DNA of 27,357 nucleotides from positions 1 through 27,357 of the IMG/VR virus record IMGVR_UViG_3300038566_000279; one strand, written 5' to 3'. Position numbers and translations under genes: made by a program. The notes under the pieces are model-generated. The model was not told the DNA's origin, made no database searches, and worked only from the letters and a program-made list of their open reading frames with translations. This DNA comes from a virus. Positions 19,250 to 27,357 of this stretch are shown here, in pieces (the first letter of the stretch is position 1; every line of letters starts with the position of its first letter).

Positions 19250-19740
19250 AAGACAGGCAAGCATTAGTCGATGTTGAGTCAAAAGATATCAAGAGGTTTA
19301 CCGAAAAAGTGGAGAGAAAGCCTAACGGTTGTTGGTTATGGACTGCTGCAAAAAACCGTAAAGGTTACGGGCAGTTTCGATATAAAGGCACGTTATACAT
19401 CGCTCACAGATTTAGTTTTGAGTATTACAAGAAAGAGAGTTTAAGAGATCTCCATATCATGCATACGTGCGACACACCATCATGTGTAAACCCAAAGCAT
19501 TTAAAGGCTGGCACGAACCAGGATAATGTTGACGATAAGATGGCGAAAAAAAGAGATAAAAAGAATACTATTACACACTGCAAGAACGGTCATGAATTTA
19601 CTGAGGATAACACACGAATAAGAAAGTCTGACAACTCAAGACAATGTAGAACATGCGAAAGAAAAAACTGTAGTGATTACTACTGGAATAGAGGCGGAAA
19701 AGCCAAAAGACAAACCTACGATAAACTAAGAAGATCTTAG
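19246..19740 (+). CDS. HNH homing endonuclease with zinc-ribbon tail
   Basis: A 164-residue free-standing endonuclease. The HNH_3-type domain reads GCWLWTAAKNRKGYGQFRYK, IAHRFSFEYY, MHTCDTPSCVNPKHLKAG and NVDDK, with both His residues and the zinc Cys pair in place. A second metal-binding part follows (HCKNGHEFTEDNTR, QCRTCERKN), as in other phage homing enzymes. Translation starts at a TTG overlapping the preceding stop. It lies between the small and large terminase genes, a frequent homing site in phages. The adjacent terminase gene is frameshifted in its P-loop. Confidence 0.9.
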   Translation: MKDRQALVDVESKDIKRFTEKVERKPNGCWLWTAAKNRKGYGQFRYKGTLYIAHRFSFEYYKKESLRDLHIMHTCDTPSCVNPKHLKAGTNQDNVDDKMAKKRDKKNTITHCKNGHEFTEDNTRIRKSDNSRQCRTCERKNCSDYYWNRGGKAKRQTYDKLRRS

Positions 19741-19753
19741 AAAGGAGGAACCG

Positions 19754-21089
19754 ATGAATGCAGTTGAAAGAATAGTCACTGGCTATTTTCCAAGAAAACA
19801 CCAAGAAGAACTTCATAGAAGTATGAAACGTTTTAATGTGATTGCAGCTCATCGGCGTTAGCTTCGGTAAGACTTGCGCCGCAATCAATGACATGCTTGA
19901 TTTCACCTTACGTTGTAAAAAAAGAAACCCACAAGCTGCATATCTTGCGCCGACATACTCGCAAGCAAAGCGTGTAGCTTGGCAGTATATAAAAGACTAC
20001 ACCAAGAGTATTCCTGGCGTTAAAGTAAACGAATCAGAGTTAAAGATAACTATAGAGCGGGAAGACGACAGGATAACATTTTTTTTACTTGGCGCTGAAA
20101 ACCCAGATAGTTTAACGGGTATTTACTTGGATTATGTAATCTTAGACGAGTATGCAATGTGTAATCCTTCTGTATGGACGACGGTATTGCGTCCTGCACT
20201 TTCTGACAGGAAGGGAAGCGCTACGTTTATTTCCACGCCTCGTGGGTCAAACTCTTTTCATAAGATGTATCTTTACGCTAGAGAGCAGATGAAAAAGGGG
20301 GATGCTAGTGATTGGTTTGCGGCTATTTATAAAGCTTCTCAGACTGGGATTATACCACGAAGTGAGTTAGAGGCCGCCCGTGCTACCATGTCGGAGGAAG
20401 AATACTTACAAGAATTTGAGTGCGACTTTTCAGTAGCAAATATCGGTGCTTACTACAAGTCTCAGTTTACTTTAATAGATAAGCAGAAGCGTGTAACGAG
20501 TGTGCCTCACGAGTCTGGTTTTCCTGTAGACATAAGTTTTGATCTAGGAATAGATGACAGTTCTGCGATTTGGTTTATCCAGACTATAGGCCGTGAGCGT
20601 CGCGCGATTGATTACTTGGAGGTCAGTGGCAAGGGGCTGGACGATATAGTGAAGTTGGTCTTAGCAAAGGGTTATTTGCTACGATATGCTTACTTGCCTC
20701 ACGATATTAAGGTGCGTGAGTTATCATCTGGCAGGACAAGGCTTGATACTTTGAGAAACTTAAATTTGCTCTCAAAAAGAAATAACTATATAGTAGTGCC
20801 TAAGCATCGTGTTGAGGATGGTATAAACCAAGTTCGGATGATGTTGAGTACATTTTGGTTTGACGAGCATAATTGTATTTATGGTGTAGAGTGTTTGAAG
20901 GCTTACGAGCGCATTTTTGATAGTAAAGAAGGTGTGTTTAAGGGCAAGCCTCGCCACAACTACGCTTCACATGCGGCGGATAGTTTCAGATATTTTGCAA
21001 TGGGGCATTTTTCTGAACAGGAGATAGATGGCCGAGATGATTTACCGGACTCGCTTGAGACGGAGTATGATATTTTTGGAGGGATGTAA
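19754..21089 (+). CDS. Terminase large subunit, reading frame broken in the Walker A motif
   Basis: The ATPase-nuclease motor of packaging. AAAGGAGG precedes the ATG at 19754. The first frame gives MNAVERIVTGYFPRKHQEEL, then FNVIAAHRR and a TAG at 19859-19861. The continuation is in another frame, starting FGKTCAAINDML at 19863 and running to 21089. Joined, they restore AHRRFGKT, a normal terminase Walker A, if the four bases TAGC (19859-19862) are removed. Later motifs are intact: Walker B YVILDEYAMCNP, ISTPRGSNSF, nuclease Asp in ISFDLGIDDSSA and ASHAADSFRYF. This may be an assembly or amplification error, a damaged genome, or recoding. The joined product would be about 443 residues. Confidence 0.88.
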
Positions 21090-21514
21090 TGCCTAGTATA
21101 TTTGAAGATTTTTTTCAGGGATCGAATGATTTCCTGGATAGTACTGTAAACTTGTTTACGACTGGTGATTTTGCGACAAGTAGGCGTCGCGCTCGTGAGA
21201 AGGAAAAAAAGCAGCAAGGTAAGGAAGCTGCGGTAGCCAGGACTAACGAACAGCTGTTTACACAGATATTAAAGGACCCGACTATTTCAAATGTGACAAG
21301 GGGCGAGTTATTAAGTTCTTTTTCAGCTAGTGGCGAGCAAATAGTGGCATCTGATTTTGGGTCAATTGAGTCGACTTTTTTAACGGCACAGGCAGGCGTT
21401 GCGCCGACGTTCAAGGCGAGGCAGAAGACAGAAGAGTTTTTGCGCGTGACACGAGATAAGCCAGGGGCTTCCCAGACAAGGTTTGTGGATAGTGTAAGGA
21501 ATGTGGGGATATAA
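21089..21514 (+). CDS. Virion-module protein, unknown function
   Basis: A 141-residue protein with a TAATG overlap to the terminase stop. It has a basic segment (ATSRRRAREKEKKQQGKEAA) followed by a Ser/Thr/Ala-rich region with no hydrophobic helix. Proteins of this size between large terminase and portal are common in podoviruses of this type and may be minor head or internal proteins. No motif decides its role. It ends two bases before the portal start. Confidence 0.6.
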   Translation: MPSIFEDFFQGSNDFLDSTVNLFTTGDFATSRRRAREKEKKQQGKEAAVARTNEQLFTQILKDPTISNVTRGELLSSFSASGEQIVASDFGSIESTFLTAQAGVAPTFKARQKTEEFLRVTRDKPGASQTRFVDSVRNVGI

Positions 21515-21515
21515 T

Positions 21516-23150
21516 ATGAAAATGACAGCGGAGCAGATAATAGAGCGGGCTCAGGCCTTAAAGGCAGAGCGTGGTGTATGGGAGGACCACTGGCAGGATA
21601 TAACTGATTATATGTTGCCGAGGAAAGATGAGATCATCCGTACTGATCAGGCAAAGGGTCGCAAGAAGGGTATAGAATTATATGATAATACGGCACTTAA
21701 TTCAGCGGAGTCTTTGGCTGGAGCGCTGCATAGTCTGCTGACAAACCCTCAGCAGCAGTGGTTTGAGTTAACAACTGGTAATGACATCTTGGATGATGTG
21801 GATGAAGTGCGTCTTTACCTGCAGCAGTTATCGCGTGCAATGCACAAGGTTCTTAACAATTCTAATTTCCAGACTGAAGTGCATGAGTTGTATTTAGACC
21901 TTGTTACTTTAGGAACAGCGTTTGTTCATATGCTAGAGGACAAGACATCGGTGGTACGTTTCCAAGCGAACCATATAGCTGAGATGTTTGCTGCGGAGGG
22001 GAACAAGGGTTTTATAGATGAGATTTACAGAAGGTTTAATTGGACAGCCAGGCAGATAGTACAGGAGTTTGCTCCTGAATTGGCGAATGAGAAGGATGAG
22101 GCAGCGCTTGAGGCTAAGGTAGGCCGAGCGGTAGCGAAGGCATTTCTTTCTTTTAAGCAGGACAGGTTTTTGATTATCCATGCAGTATATAGGTCTGATT
22201 TTAATGAGTTAGCGAAAAAGCCTTTTTCATCGCAGTATGTTTTAGATGTTGATAAGAAGGAGTTACGGGAGGGTGGATTTAGAACTTTCCCTTATTTAGC
22301 GCCTCGCTGGACTAAGGTCACAGGCGAGACCTATGGACGGTCTCCTGGGATGAATGCACTGCCGGAGGCAAAGACTTTAAATGTAATGAATTTGGCAATG
22401 ATTAAGGGAGCACAGAAGACAGTAGACCCTCCTTTGCAGGCCCCTGATGATGGGTTTGTTAGACCTAAGCGAGCAACCCCTGGCGCGATTCTTTATTATA
22501 GAGCTGGATCTAATGACAGAATCCAGCCTGTTTTTAATGACACCAGGTTAGATATTGGAATTGATGTAACTAGGGACCGTCAGGCTAGGGTCCGTGAGTC
22601 TTTCTTCGTGGATCAGTTGCGATTACGTGAAGGTCCTCAGATGACAGCGGAGGAGGCAAACATTAGGAACAACGACAACCGTCGTTTCTTGAGTCCGATG
22701 TTGGGTCGTCAGAACAGCGAATTTTTGGCACCATTGATTGAGCGATTATTTGATATTATGGAGAGAAGAAATTTAATTGGCGAGCCACCGGAAATACTTG
22801 GCGGTGCTGAGATCAAGCCGAAGTATTCGTCAGCGCTTGCGCGTGCTCAGAGGATAGATGAGGGAAATAATACTTTGCGGGCTTTTCAGGCGACGGCTCC
22901 TTTTCTGGATCAGAATCCAGAAGGGTTTGACATCATAGATGTTGAGAAGGTATTGCGTGAGAACTGGAGAAACTATGGAGCTTCTCAGACGGTACTTCGG
23001 ACTAGAGAAGAAATTAAGCAGATTAGGGATGCACGAGCTGAAGCACAGCAAGCAGCGTTAGAGCGACAACAAAATCTTGACGGGGCCGATGTAATGAATA
23101 AAGTTGCACCTGCGGCTGCAATTCAGCAGGGCGGACAGACGGGTGGTTAA
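21516..23150 (+). CDS. Portal / head-tail connector protein
   Basis: A 544-residue dodecameric connector expected at the capsid vertex. The start is the ATG at 21516 (MKMTAEQIIERAQ), with GTGGGGA upstream; the open frame begins five codons earlier without support. Family signs of the T7-type connector (PF12236) include WEDHWQDITDYMLPR, LYDNTALNSAESLAGALHSL followed by LTNP, WFELTTGND, LYLDLVTLGTAFVHMLED, ETYGRSPGMNALPEAKTLN and a polyglutamine-like tail. Length matches the family. It follows terminase and precedes scaffold and capsid, as expected for this phage type. Confidence 0.93.
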   Translation: MKMTAEQIIERAQALKAERGVWEDHWQDITDYMLPRKDEIIRTDQAKGRKKGIELYDNTALNSAESLAGALHSLLTNPQQQWFELTTGNDILDDVDEVRLYLQQLSRAMHKVLNNSNFQTEVHELYLDLVTLGTAFVHMLEDKTSVVRFQANHIAEMFAAEGNKGFIDEIYRRFNWTARQIVQEFAPELANEKDEAALEAKVGRAVAKAFLSFKQDRFLIIHAVYRSDFNELAKKPFSSQYVLDVDKKELREGGFRTFPYLAPRWTKVTGETYGRSPGMNALPEAKTLNVMNLAMIKGAQKTVDPPLQAPDDGFVRPKRATPGAILYYRAGSNDRIQPVFNDTRLDIGIDVTRDRQARVRESFFVDQLRLREGPQMTAEEANIRNNDNRRFLSPMLGRQNSEFLAPLIERLFDIMERRNLIGEPPEILGGAEIKPKYSSALARAQRIDEGNNTLRAFQATAPFLDQNPEGFDIIDVEKVLRENWRNYGASQTVLRTREEIKQIRDARAEAQQAALERQQNLDGADVMNKVAPAAAIQQGGQTGG

Positions 23151-23401
23151 TGCTTAAACAAACAAAGTATACAGAGCTTGAGTTAGTGACAATGTTCCAA
23201 CAATTATTTAGCGGTAAGGCGGGCGAGGCAGTGAAAGACTGGCTTGACCATGCTTACGGAAAACTTAGTTACGTCCCTAGTGATCCTCACGGGACTAGTT
23301 TTAATGAAGGGCAGCGTTCAGTTCTTCTTCAGATAGATCAGTTTCTTAAGGTAGATATAAAAGAATTAGAAGACATACAAAAGGAGACAGAGGATGTTTA
23401 A
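23150..23401 (+). CDS. Bbp19-like structural-module protein
   Basis: An 83-residue protein with the pattern KLSYVPSDPHGTSFNEGQRS and IDQFLKVD, which matches the small Bbp19-type proteins found between portal and scaffold in BPP-1-like podoviruses. Function is not established. It starts at a TAATG overlap with the portal stop and overlaps the scaffold gene start by 8 bp, so translation is probably coupled. Confidence 0.65.
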   Translation: MLKQTKYTELELVTMFQQLFSGKAGEAVKDWLDHAYGKLSYVPSDPHGTSFNEGQRSVLLQIDQFLKVDIKELEDIQKETEDV

Positions 23402-24248
23402 GCAGTTTTATTTACGCAGGGATGAAGCAGGAGACGGCGACGGAGGCGGTGCGGGCGGAGACGGCGGCGACAAAGTATTTGAATTACCAGCGTGGGATGA
23501 CGTAAGAAAAGCATTACCAGATGACATAAGAGATTCGGAGATGTTTAATAATGTGACTTCAGTTGAGGGCTTGGCTAAATCTTATATGCACGCTCAAAAG
23601 AGTATGGGTAAAGATAAGATTGTTGTTCCTGATAAACATGCATCATCTGAGGATTACAGACAGGTAATGTTCAAGCTTGGTCTTTCTGAGAAGTTAGAGG
23701 ATTATAAGTTCAATGTTCCAGAGGGTGTTGAGAAGGGCGATGATTTCGTGAAGGAGTTCACACAAGCCTCTCATAAAGCTGGTGTGCTTCCGCATCAAGC
23801 AGAGGAAGTATTTAAGTGGTACCGTGATTACACGACAGATGTTGTTGACGGCCACAAAGCCAAATTGACTGCACAGCTTGCCGAAGATGAGCAGAGCTTA
23901 CGTGCAGCCTGGGGGCAGGCGTATGATGATAATTTACAGCGAGCAGACATCGCACTGAAGGAATTAATTCCGGATGATGCGGAGAGAAAAGAGTTAGTTG
24001 ATTCTGGAATAGCTAAGAACAAGAGTATTTTAAAACTATTGGCTAGTGCTTCTAAATTTTTTGATGAAGATACTATTGTTGGTCAGGGCGGGAATAAATT
24101 TAGTTCTCTTTCACCGGATGATGCGCTGGCGAAGGCTCGTGATATCCAGGGAAACATGGAGCATCCATATAGAAACCCGAGTCACCCGAACCATGCGGCT
24201 GCACAGAAGGAAGTCCAGAACTTATACAAAATCGCATACCCTACATAA
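23394..24248 (+). CDS. Capsid scaffolding protein
   Basis: A 284-residue acidic, helical protein. It has a glycine/aspartate-rich linker at residues 13-26, then a region typical of phage scaffolds (SVEGLAKSYMHAQKSMGKDK and VPDKHASSEDYRQVMFKLGL), and a long charged helical C-terminal half ending AAAQKEVQNLYKIAYPT. No catalytic residues are seen. It lies directly before the major capsid gene, the usual place for the assembly scaffold, which leaves the head before DNA packaging. Its start overlaps the Bbp19-like gene. Confidence 0.85.
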   Translation: MFKQFYLRRDEAGDGDGGGAGGDGGDKVFELPAWDDVRKALPDDIRDSEMFNNVTSVEGLAKSYMHAQKSMGKDKIVVPDKHASSEDYRQVMFKLGLSEKLEDYKFNVPEGVEKGDDFVKEFTQASHKAGVLPHQAEEVFKWYRDYTTDVVDGHKAKLTAQLAEDEQSLRAAWGQAYDDNLQRADIALKELIPDDAERKELVDSGIAKNKSILKLLASASKFFDEDTIVGQGGNKFSSLSPDDALAKARDIQGNMEHPYRNPSHPNHAAAQKEVQNLYKIAYPT

Positions 24249-24253
24249 TAGAC

Positions 24254-24281
24254 TTGACAGAAGTCCCTAGGCATCTATTAT
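24254..24281 (+). promoter_or_regulatory. Consensus-like sigma70 promoter for the capsid gene
   Basis: A perfect TTGACA (24254-24259) and TATTAT (24276-24281) lie 16 bases apart just after the scaffold stop. The transcript would have a leader of about 115 bases before the capsid ATG. This would give extra transcription of the most abundant virion protein. Confidence 0.6.
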
Positions 24282-24391
24282 GAGCTTAGGGGCAATCTAT
24301 CGCTGAGATCCTTGCTATATGCGTGAATCCTACTGGGACAACTCCGAAGCGAAAAATAAGCTAAAACTTAATTTTTTATTTTTATTTTAAA
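24282..24391 (+). promoter_or_regulatory. Capsid mRNA leader, possibly structured
   Basis: The leader contains AGCTTA (24283-24288) and TAAGCT (24357-24362), able to close a 70-nt domain. CGCT (24301-24304) and AGCG (24348-24351) are nested inside. An A/T-only stretch follows, then the Shine-Dalgarno GGAGG. The helices are short, so structure is only suggested. Confidence 0.35.
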
Positions 24392-24403
24392 TTGGAGGAC
24401 AAT

Positions 24404-25327
24404 ATGTCTACAGAGATTACTACGGCTTTTGTAAAGCAGTATAGCGCAGAGGTTTTTCATTTATCCCAACAAAAGGGGTCACGTTTACAAGATAAAGTAA
24501 GACGTGAGACTCAGAAGGGTAAGTCTGCATTTTACGATAGAATTGGTTCTGTAACGGCTCAGAAGAAAGTTTCTCGTCATTCAGACACGCCACAAATCGA
24601 CACACCACATTCCAGACGTCGAGTTACTTTGAGTGATTACGAGTGGGCTGATTTAATTGACAAAGAAGATCTTCGTCGTTTACTTCAAAATCCAGCTGGT
24701 GATTATGCATTAGCTGCTATGTGGGCAATGGGCCGCGCTAAAGATGACGAGATCATTGAAGCTGCAAACGGTTCTGCTTACGGCGGAGAAGAGGGCGGAA
24801 CAGAAGTTGCATTGCCTAATACTCAGAAGCTTGCTTCTGTAAGTTCTGGTTTTGTTGACATGAATGTTGGTTTACTTCGTGGGATTAAAAAGATTTTTGA
24901 TGCTGGTGAAGTTGAACCTTCAATAAAGCGTTATTGTGCTTTCACATCAAGTCAGTCAGAGTCTTTACTTAGCGAAACAGAAGTAACAAGTTCTGATTTC
25001 AATACAGTTAGAGCTTTGGTCATGGGCGACATCAATACATTCTTAGGTTTTGAATTTGTAATGACTGAGCGTTTAGACACTCAAGTTGATGCATTATCTG
25101 CTAATACCACTACAGGTGTTGTTGGATCGGGATCGAGTGTAATTGGTCAAAGGCGTTGTGTTTTCTGGGCGAAGGATGGATTATTGTTGGCAACTGCTGA
25201 TGATGTTCAGGCTGAGATCGAGAGACGTTCTGATAAATCTTACTCTACTCAAGTATATGTGTCGATGGGAATTGGTGCTACACGAATGGAAGAGAAGAAA
25301 GTTGTTATCGGACTTTGTGCTGAGTAA
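24404..25327 (+). CDS. Major capsid protein
   Basis: A 307-residue HK97-fold-type capsid protein of the Phage_capsid_2-like group. The ATG at 24404 (MSTEITTAFVKQYSAEVFHL) follows TTGGAGGACAAT; a TTG within that Shine-Dalgarno is not a likely start. Recognisable segments are QKGSRLQDKVRRETQKG, TPHSRRRVTLSDYEWADLID, AMWAMGRAKDDEIIEAANGS, FLGFEFVMTERLD and the C-terminal RSDKSYSTQVYVSMGIGATR followed by MEEKKVV. Length and order (scaffold before, cement protein after) fit BPP-1-like phages. It is bracketed by a promoter and a terminator, which suits its high copy number. Confidence 0.92.
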   Translation: MSTEITTAFVKQYSAEVFHLSQQKGSRLQDKVRRETQKGKSAFYDRIGSVTAQKKVSRHSDTPQIDTPHSRRRVTLSDYEWADLIDKEDLRRLLQNPAGDYALAAMWAMGRAKDDEIIEAANGSAYGGEEGGTEVALPNTQKLASVSSGFVDMNVGLLRGIKKIFDAGEVEPSIKRYCAFTSSQSESLLSETEVTSSDFNTVRALVMGDINTFLGFEFVMTERLDTQVDALSANTTTGVVGSGSSVIGQRRCVFWAKDGLLLATADDVQAEIERRSDKSYSTQVYVSMGIGATRMEEKKVVIGLCAE

Positions 25328-25338
25328 ACAAATTAATT

Positions 25339-25359
25339 GAGGGCATTTTGCCCTCTTTT
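25339..25359 (+). terminator. Terminator after the capsid gene
   Basis: GAGGGC (25339-25344) pairs with GCCCTC (25350-25355) around an ATTTT loop, followed by TTTT and AATT. It is a weak to moderate rho-independent terminator that would let some transcription continue into the cement gene. Confidence 0.75.
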
Positions 25360-25385
25360 AATTAAATTTTAAGGAGATTATTTTT

Positions 25386-25877
25386 ATGGCTACTTTATCT
25401 GGAAATTTGTATGGAACAGAGTTCAACAACACATATGTTGCTGAGCCTGAAGTAAAAAATGATGTGACTCTACAGCATGGTCGTTTACGTTACCTTTCAG
25501 GTACGTACACAATTCCATCTGGTGACGTTATTGGAACATCTGCTATTATCAAATTGTTTAAATTGCCTAAGGGCGCACGAGTTATTGAGTGTCTTGCGAC
25601 AAGTGATGACTTGGGGACAACAGGCGATTTGAATATTGGTTGGGCTGCTTCGGAAGAAACTGATGAGAACGATGTTGTTTTAGAAGCAGCAGATGAAGAC
25701 GGTTTCTTTGTTGCACTAGATGTTAATGCAGGGGCAGTAAGTAGAACAGCAATGGCTTCAACAGTTGCGGGATACCGTAAGAAATTTGATGCGGCAGTAG
25801 ATGTTCAAGTTCAACCTTCAGAGATTACAACTGGTGCTGGTGATATTTTACTAGAGATGTATTACGTTTTAGATTAG
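25386..25877 (+). CDS. Bbp16-like capsid cement/decoration protein
   Basis: A 163-residue beta-rich protein with no helix or membrane segment. It opens MATLSGNLYGTEFNNTYVAE and includes the segments SGDVIGTSAIIKLFKLPKGA followed by RVIECLATSD, TGDLNIGWA and GDILLEMYYVLD. The layout and position directly after the major capsid gene match the cement protein of BPP-1-type podoviruses (Bbp16 family), which stabilises the head from outside. AAGGAG lies well placed before the ATG. Other phage decoration families are possible alternatives. Confidence 0.75.
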   Translation: MATLSGNLYGTEFNNTYVAEPEVKNDVTLQHGRLRYLSGTYTIPSGDVIGTSAIIKLFKLPKGARVIECLATSDDLGTTGDLNIGWAASEETDENDVVLEAADEDGFFVALDVNAGAVSRTAMASTVAGYRKKFDAAVDVQVQPSEITTGAGDILLEMYYVLD

Positions 25878-25894
25878 AAAATTAGGGGGCTCCA

Positions 25895-26473
25895 ATGGCT
25901 GCAAGTCCAGTTGATATTTGCAATTCGGCTCTTATAAAAATTGGAGCTTTACTTATTTCTTCTTTATCAGATAGTACGAAGGGCGCTAGATTATGTAACG
26001 CCCGTTATAATACGTTAAGAAAAAAATTACTTCGTGGTCATCTTTGGAACTTTGCGATGTCTCGCAAGTCTTTGGCTGCGACAGTAAACACACCTTCTTT
26101 TGAATTTACGAATGAGTTTCTTTTACCTAGCGATGTTCTTCGAGTGATAGAGACAGACCTTACGGTAGGTTCTCACTGGTCCATAGAACAGAACACGGAC
26201 GGCAACAAAGTTTTACTTTGCAATTCAGCTTCTGTTAAAGTTTTTTACATAAAAGATGTGACGGATACTACTCTATTTCCCCAGGATTTTGAAGAGTCTT
26301 TGTCTTATTTGCTTGCAGCGGATCTTGCGTTTGCAATGACTCAGTCGCGTGCACTGCAGAGAGACATGTTTACTCTTTACAAAGCAGAGGTTGCGGAGGC
26401 TAGATCTTTCGATGCACAAGAGCATTCATTGCAAGAGGTCGATGCGGATTCGTGGATTGACGTGAGGGTATAA
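25895..26473 (+). CDS. Tail tubular protein A-like head-tail adaptor
   Basis: A 192-residue tail-joining protein. It has DICNSALIKIGA near the start, CNARYNTLRKKLLRGHLWNF AMS, a beta section (EFTNEFLLPSDVLRVIE), VKVFYIKDVTDTTLFPQDF, and a helical end with AADLAFAMTQS. This is the typical layout of T7 gp11-like adaptors, which bind under the portal. A GGGGG run lies before the ATG. Its stop overlaps the start of the next gene in a TAATG arrangement. Confidence 0.85.
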   Translation: MAASPVDICNSALIKIGALLISSLSDSTKGARLCNARYNTLRKKLLRGHLWNFAMSRKSLAATVNTPSFEFTNEFLLPSDVLRVIETDLTVGSHWSIEQNTDGNKVLLCNSASVKVFYIKDVTDTTLFPQDFEESLSYLLAADLAFAMTQSRALQRDMFTLYKAEVAEARSFDAQEHSLQEVDADSWIDVRV

Positions 26474-27357
26474 TGGCAAAGTTTAATGACATAGTTCATA
26501 ACTTTATCAATGGCGAAGTTAGTCCTCGTATGTACGGACGTGTTGATACGGACGTTTATCGTAGAGCGTGTAAGAATTTAAAGAACATGCATGTATCAAT
26601 GCAAGGACAGGCAAGGCGAAGGCTTGGGACTGAGTTTCTAACTGACACTATTTTTGATGGTACCGACTATGTTGCTTTCGGTGAGAATTGCCATCTAGTG
26701 GATTTTGAATATTCTGATAACGAGAAGTACACTATTATATTTCCTGGTATTACAGCAAGCAGTGTTAATGTGATATGGGTTTACAATAATTCAACAGGAG
26801 TGCTTTCTATTGTTGGTTATGGGTCTGGGGCTTATAGCTCAGCTACTAATCAGACAACTTCTAATCTTCGTGACATAGATATTTTAAGGGAGATGAGTGT
26901 TTCTCAAAACGGTAGGGTTTTAGTTTTTGCGCATAAAGATTTAGTTCCTTTTATGATCACTAGAGAGGATGAGAACACTTTTCTTATGAGTGATTATTAC
27001 AGTCAGGTAGTCACGATTGAGACATTTGCAGCAGTGAAGATGGTTCCTTATCAGACGTTGAACATCACGAGCACGACGCTTAATTTTAGCGCTGCGACAG
27101 GTAGCGGTATCACACTTACAGCGAGCACAGGTATTTTTAATGTGGGTCATGTAGGAGCTTTTTTTGCAGTACAAGACTCTGGCGCTTTTGGTACGGCCTA
27201 TGTAACAGGCTACACGAGTGCTACAGTTCTAACTGTAACTGTTGTTCAAACAATTCCTGCGGCAGCAGTGGGTGGAAGCTCAAGTACTCAGTGGTACGAG
27301 AGCGCATGGTCTACTTATAGAGGCTGGCCTAGAACATGTGCTTTCTGGAACTCTTCT
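26473..27357 (+). CDS. Large tail/tubular-B-like structural protein, cut by the window edge
   Basis: The first 295 codons of a longer gene starting at the ATG at 26473 (TAATG coupling). It opens MAKFNDIVHNFINGEVSPRM followed by YGRVDTDVYRRACKNL, then QGQARRRLGTEFL. This is the characteristic start (G-E-x-S-P...GR-D...Y...RR-GT-F) of a large podovirus tail protein family. At the right end WYESAWSTYRGWPRTCAFWN matches the conserved W-E-x-A-W...RG-P-R...FW segment. A beta-rich Thr/Ser stretch (NFSAATGSGITLTASTG) lies between. It would build the tail tube below the adaptor. The 3' end is outside the window. Confidence 0.82.
   Translation, partial: MAKFNDIVHNFINGEVSPRMYGRVDTDVYRRACKNLKNMHVSMQGQARRRLGTEFLTDTIFDGTDYVAFGENCHLVDFEYSDNEKYTIIFPGITASSVNVIWVYNNSTGVLSIVGYGSGAYSSATNQTTSNLRDIDILREMSVSQNGRVLVFAHKDLVPFMITREDENTFLMSDYYSQVVTIETFAAVKMVPYQTLNITSTTLNFSAATGSGITLTASTGIFNVGHVGAFFAVQDSGAFGTAYVTGYTSATVLTVTVVQTIPAAAVGGSSSTQWYESAWSTYRGWPRTCAFWNSS

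Noticed and set aside
24282-24391. Self-cleaving ribozyme in the capsid leader
   Set aside because: No hammerhead CTGATGA core or other conserved ribozyme core is found; only short helices.
1-27357. Prophage with integrase and attachment sites
   Set aside because: No integrase, excisionase or repressor gene is seen and no host-like flanks are present.

Overview
This window is most likely part of a lytic tailed-phage genome with a short tail (podovirus-type), assembled from a random-amplified virome. It is AT-rich. The host is probably Gram-negative, because several phage proteins carry lipoprotein signal peptides and the sigma70-like promoter elements and Shine-Dalgarno sites are ordinary. 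The structural genes follow a Bordetella BPP-1/T7-like order: terminase small, terminase large, portal, Bbp19-like protein, scaffold, major capsid protein, Bbp16-like cement protein, tail-tubular-A-like adaptor, and a large tail protein cut by the window edge. No integrase, repressor, tRNA, CRISPR array or phage RNA polymerase was found. The first 17 bases exactly match the random-PCR (SISPA) primer, so the left edge is an amplification end and not a biological end.

Layout. (1) 19-1730, rightward lysis block: a truncated membrane/coiled-coil protein, two small unknowns, an overlapping lipoprotein and a cysteine/histidine endolysin, closed by a terminator. (2) 1733-7388, leftward accessory block of short, tightly coupled genes: two paralogous lipoproteins flanking an Acb2/Tad1-hairpin-type protein (candidate cyclic-nucleotide sponge against CBASS/Thoeris), a metallophosphoesterase, two HNH endonucleases, an HExxH peptidase-like protein, several micro-membrane proteins, and a GC-richer segment at 4811-4966 that folds on paper into a multi-branched RNA. 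(3) 7378-16294, leftward replication block: VRR-NUC-type nuclease, family A DNA polymerase split into separate polymerase and exonuclease genes, ribbon-helix-helix protein, candidate ssDNA-binding protein, SNF2-type helicase, primase-SF3 helicase and a small sliding-clamp-like protein.

(4) 16300-18190, control region: few genes, iteron-like repeats, a 14-bp inverted repeat around an AT-rich core, a plus-strand terminator, one leftward gene with its own promoter, and a G/T-rich stretch with a possible two-helix micro-protein before the late operon. This is the best candidate for origin, early promoters and packaging site. (5) 18192-27357, rightward late operon: packaging, head and tail-joining genes. 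A third HNH gene sits between the terminase subunits. The large terminase reading frame is broken exactly in its Walker A motif. A consensus-like promoter and a terminator bracket the major capsid gene.

All assignments rest on motif reading by eye and remembered family patterns. No database search was run.
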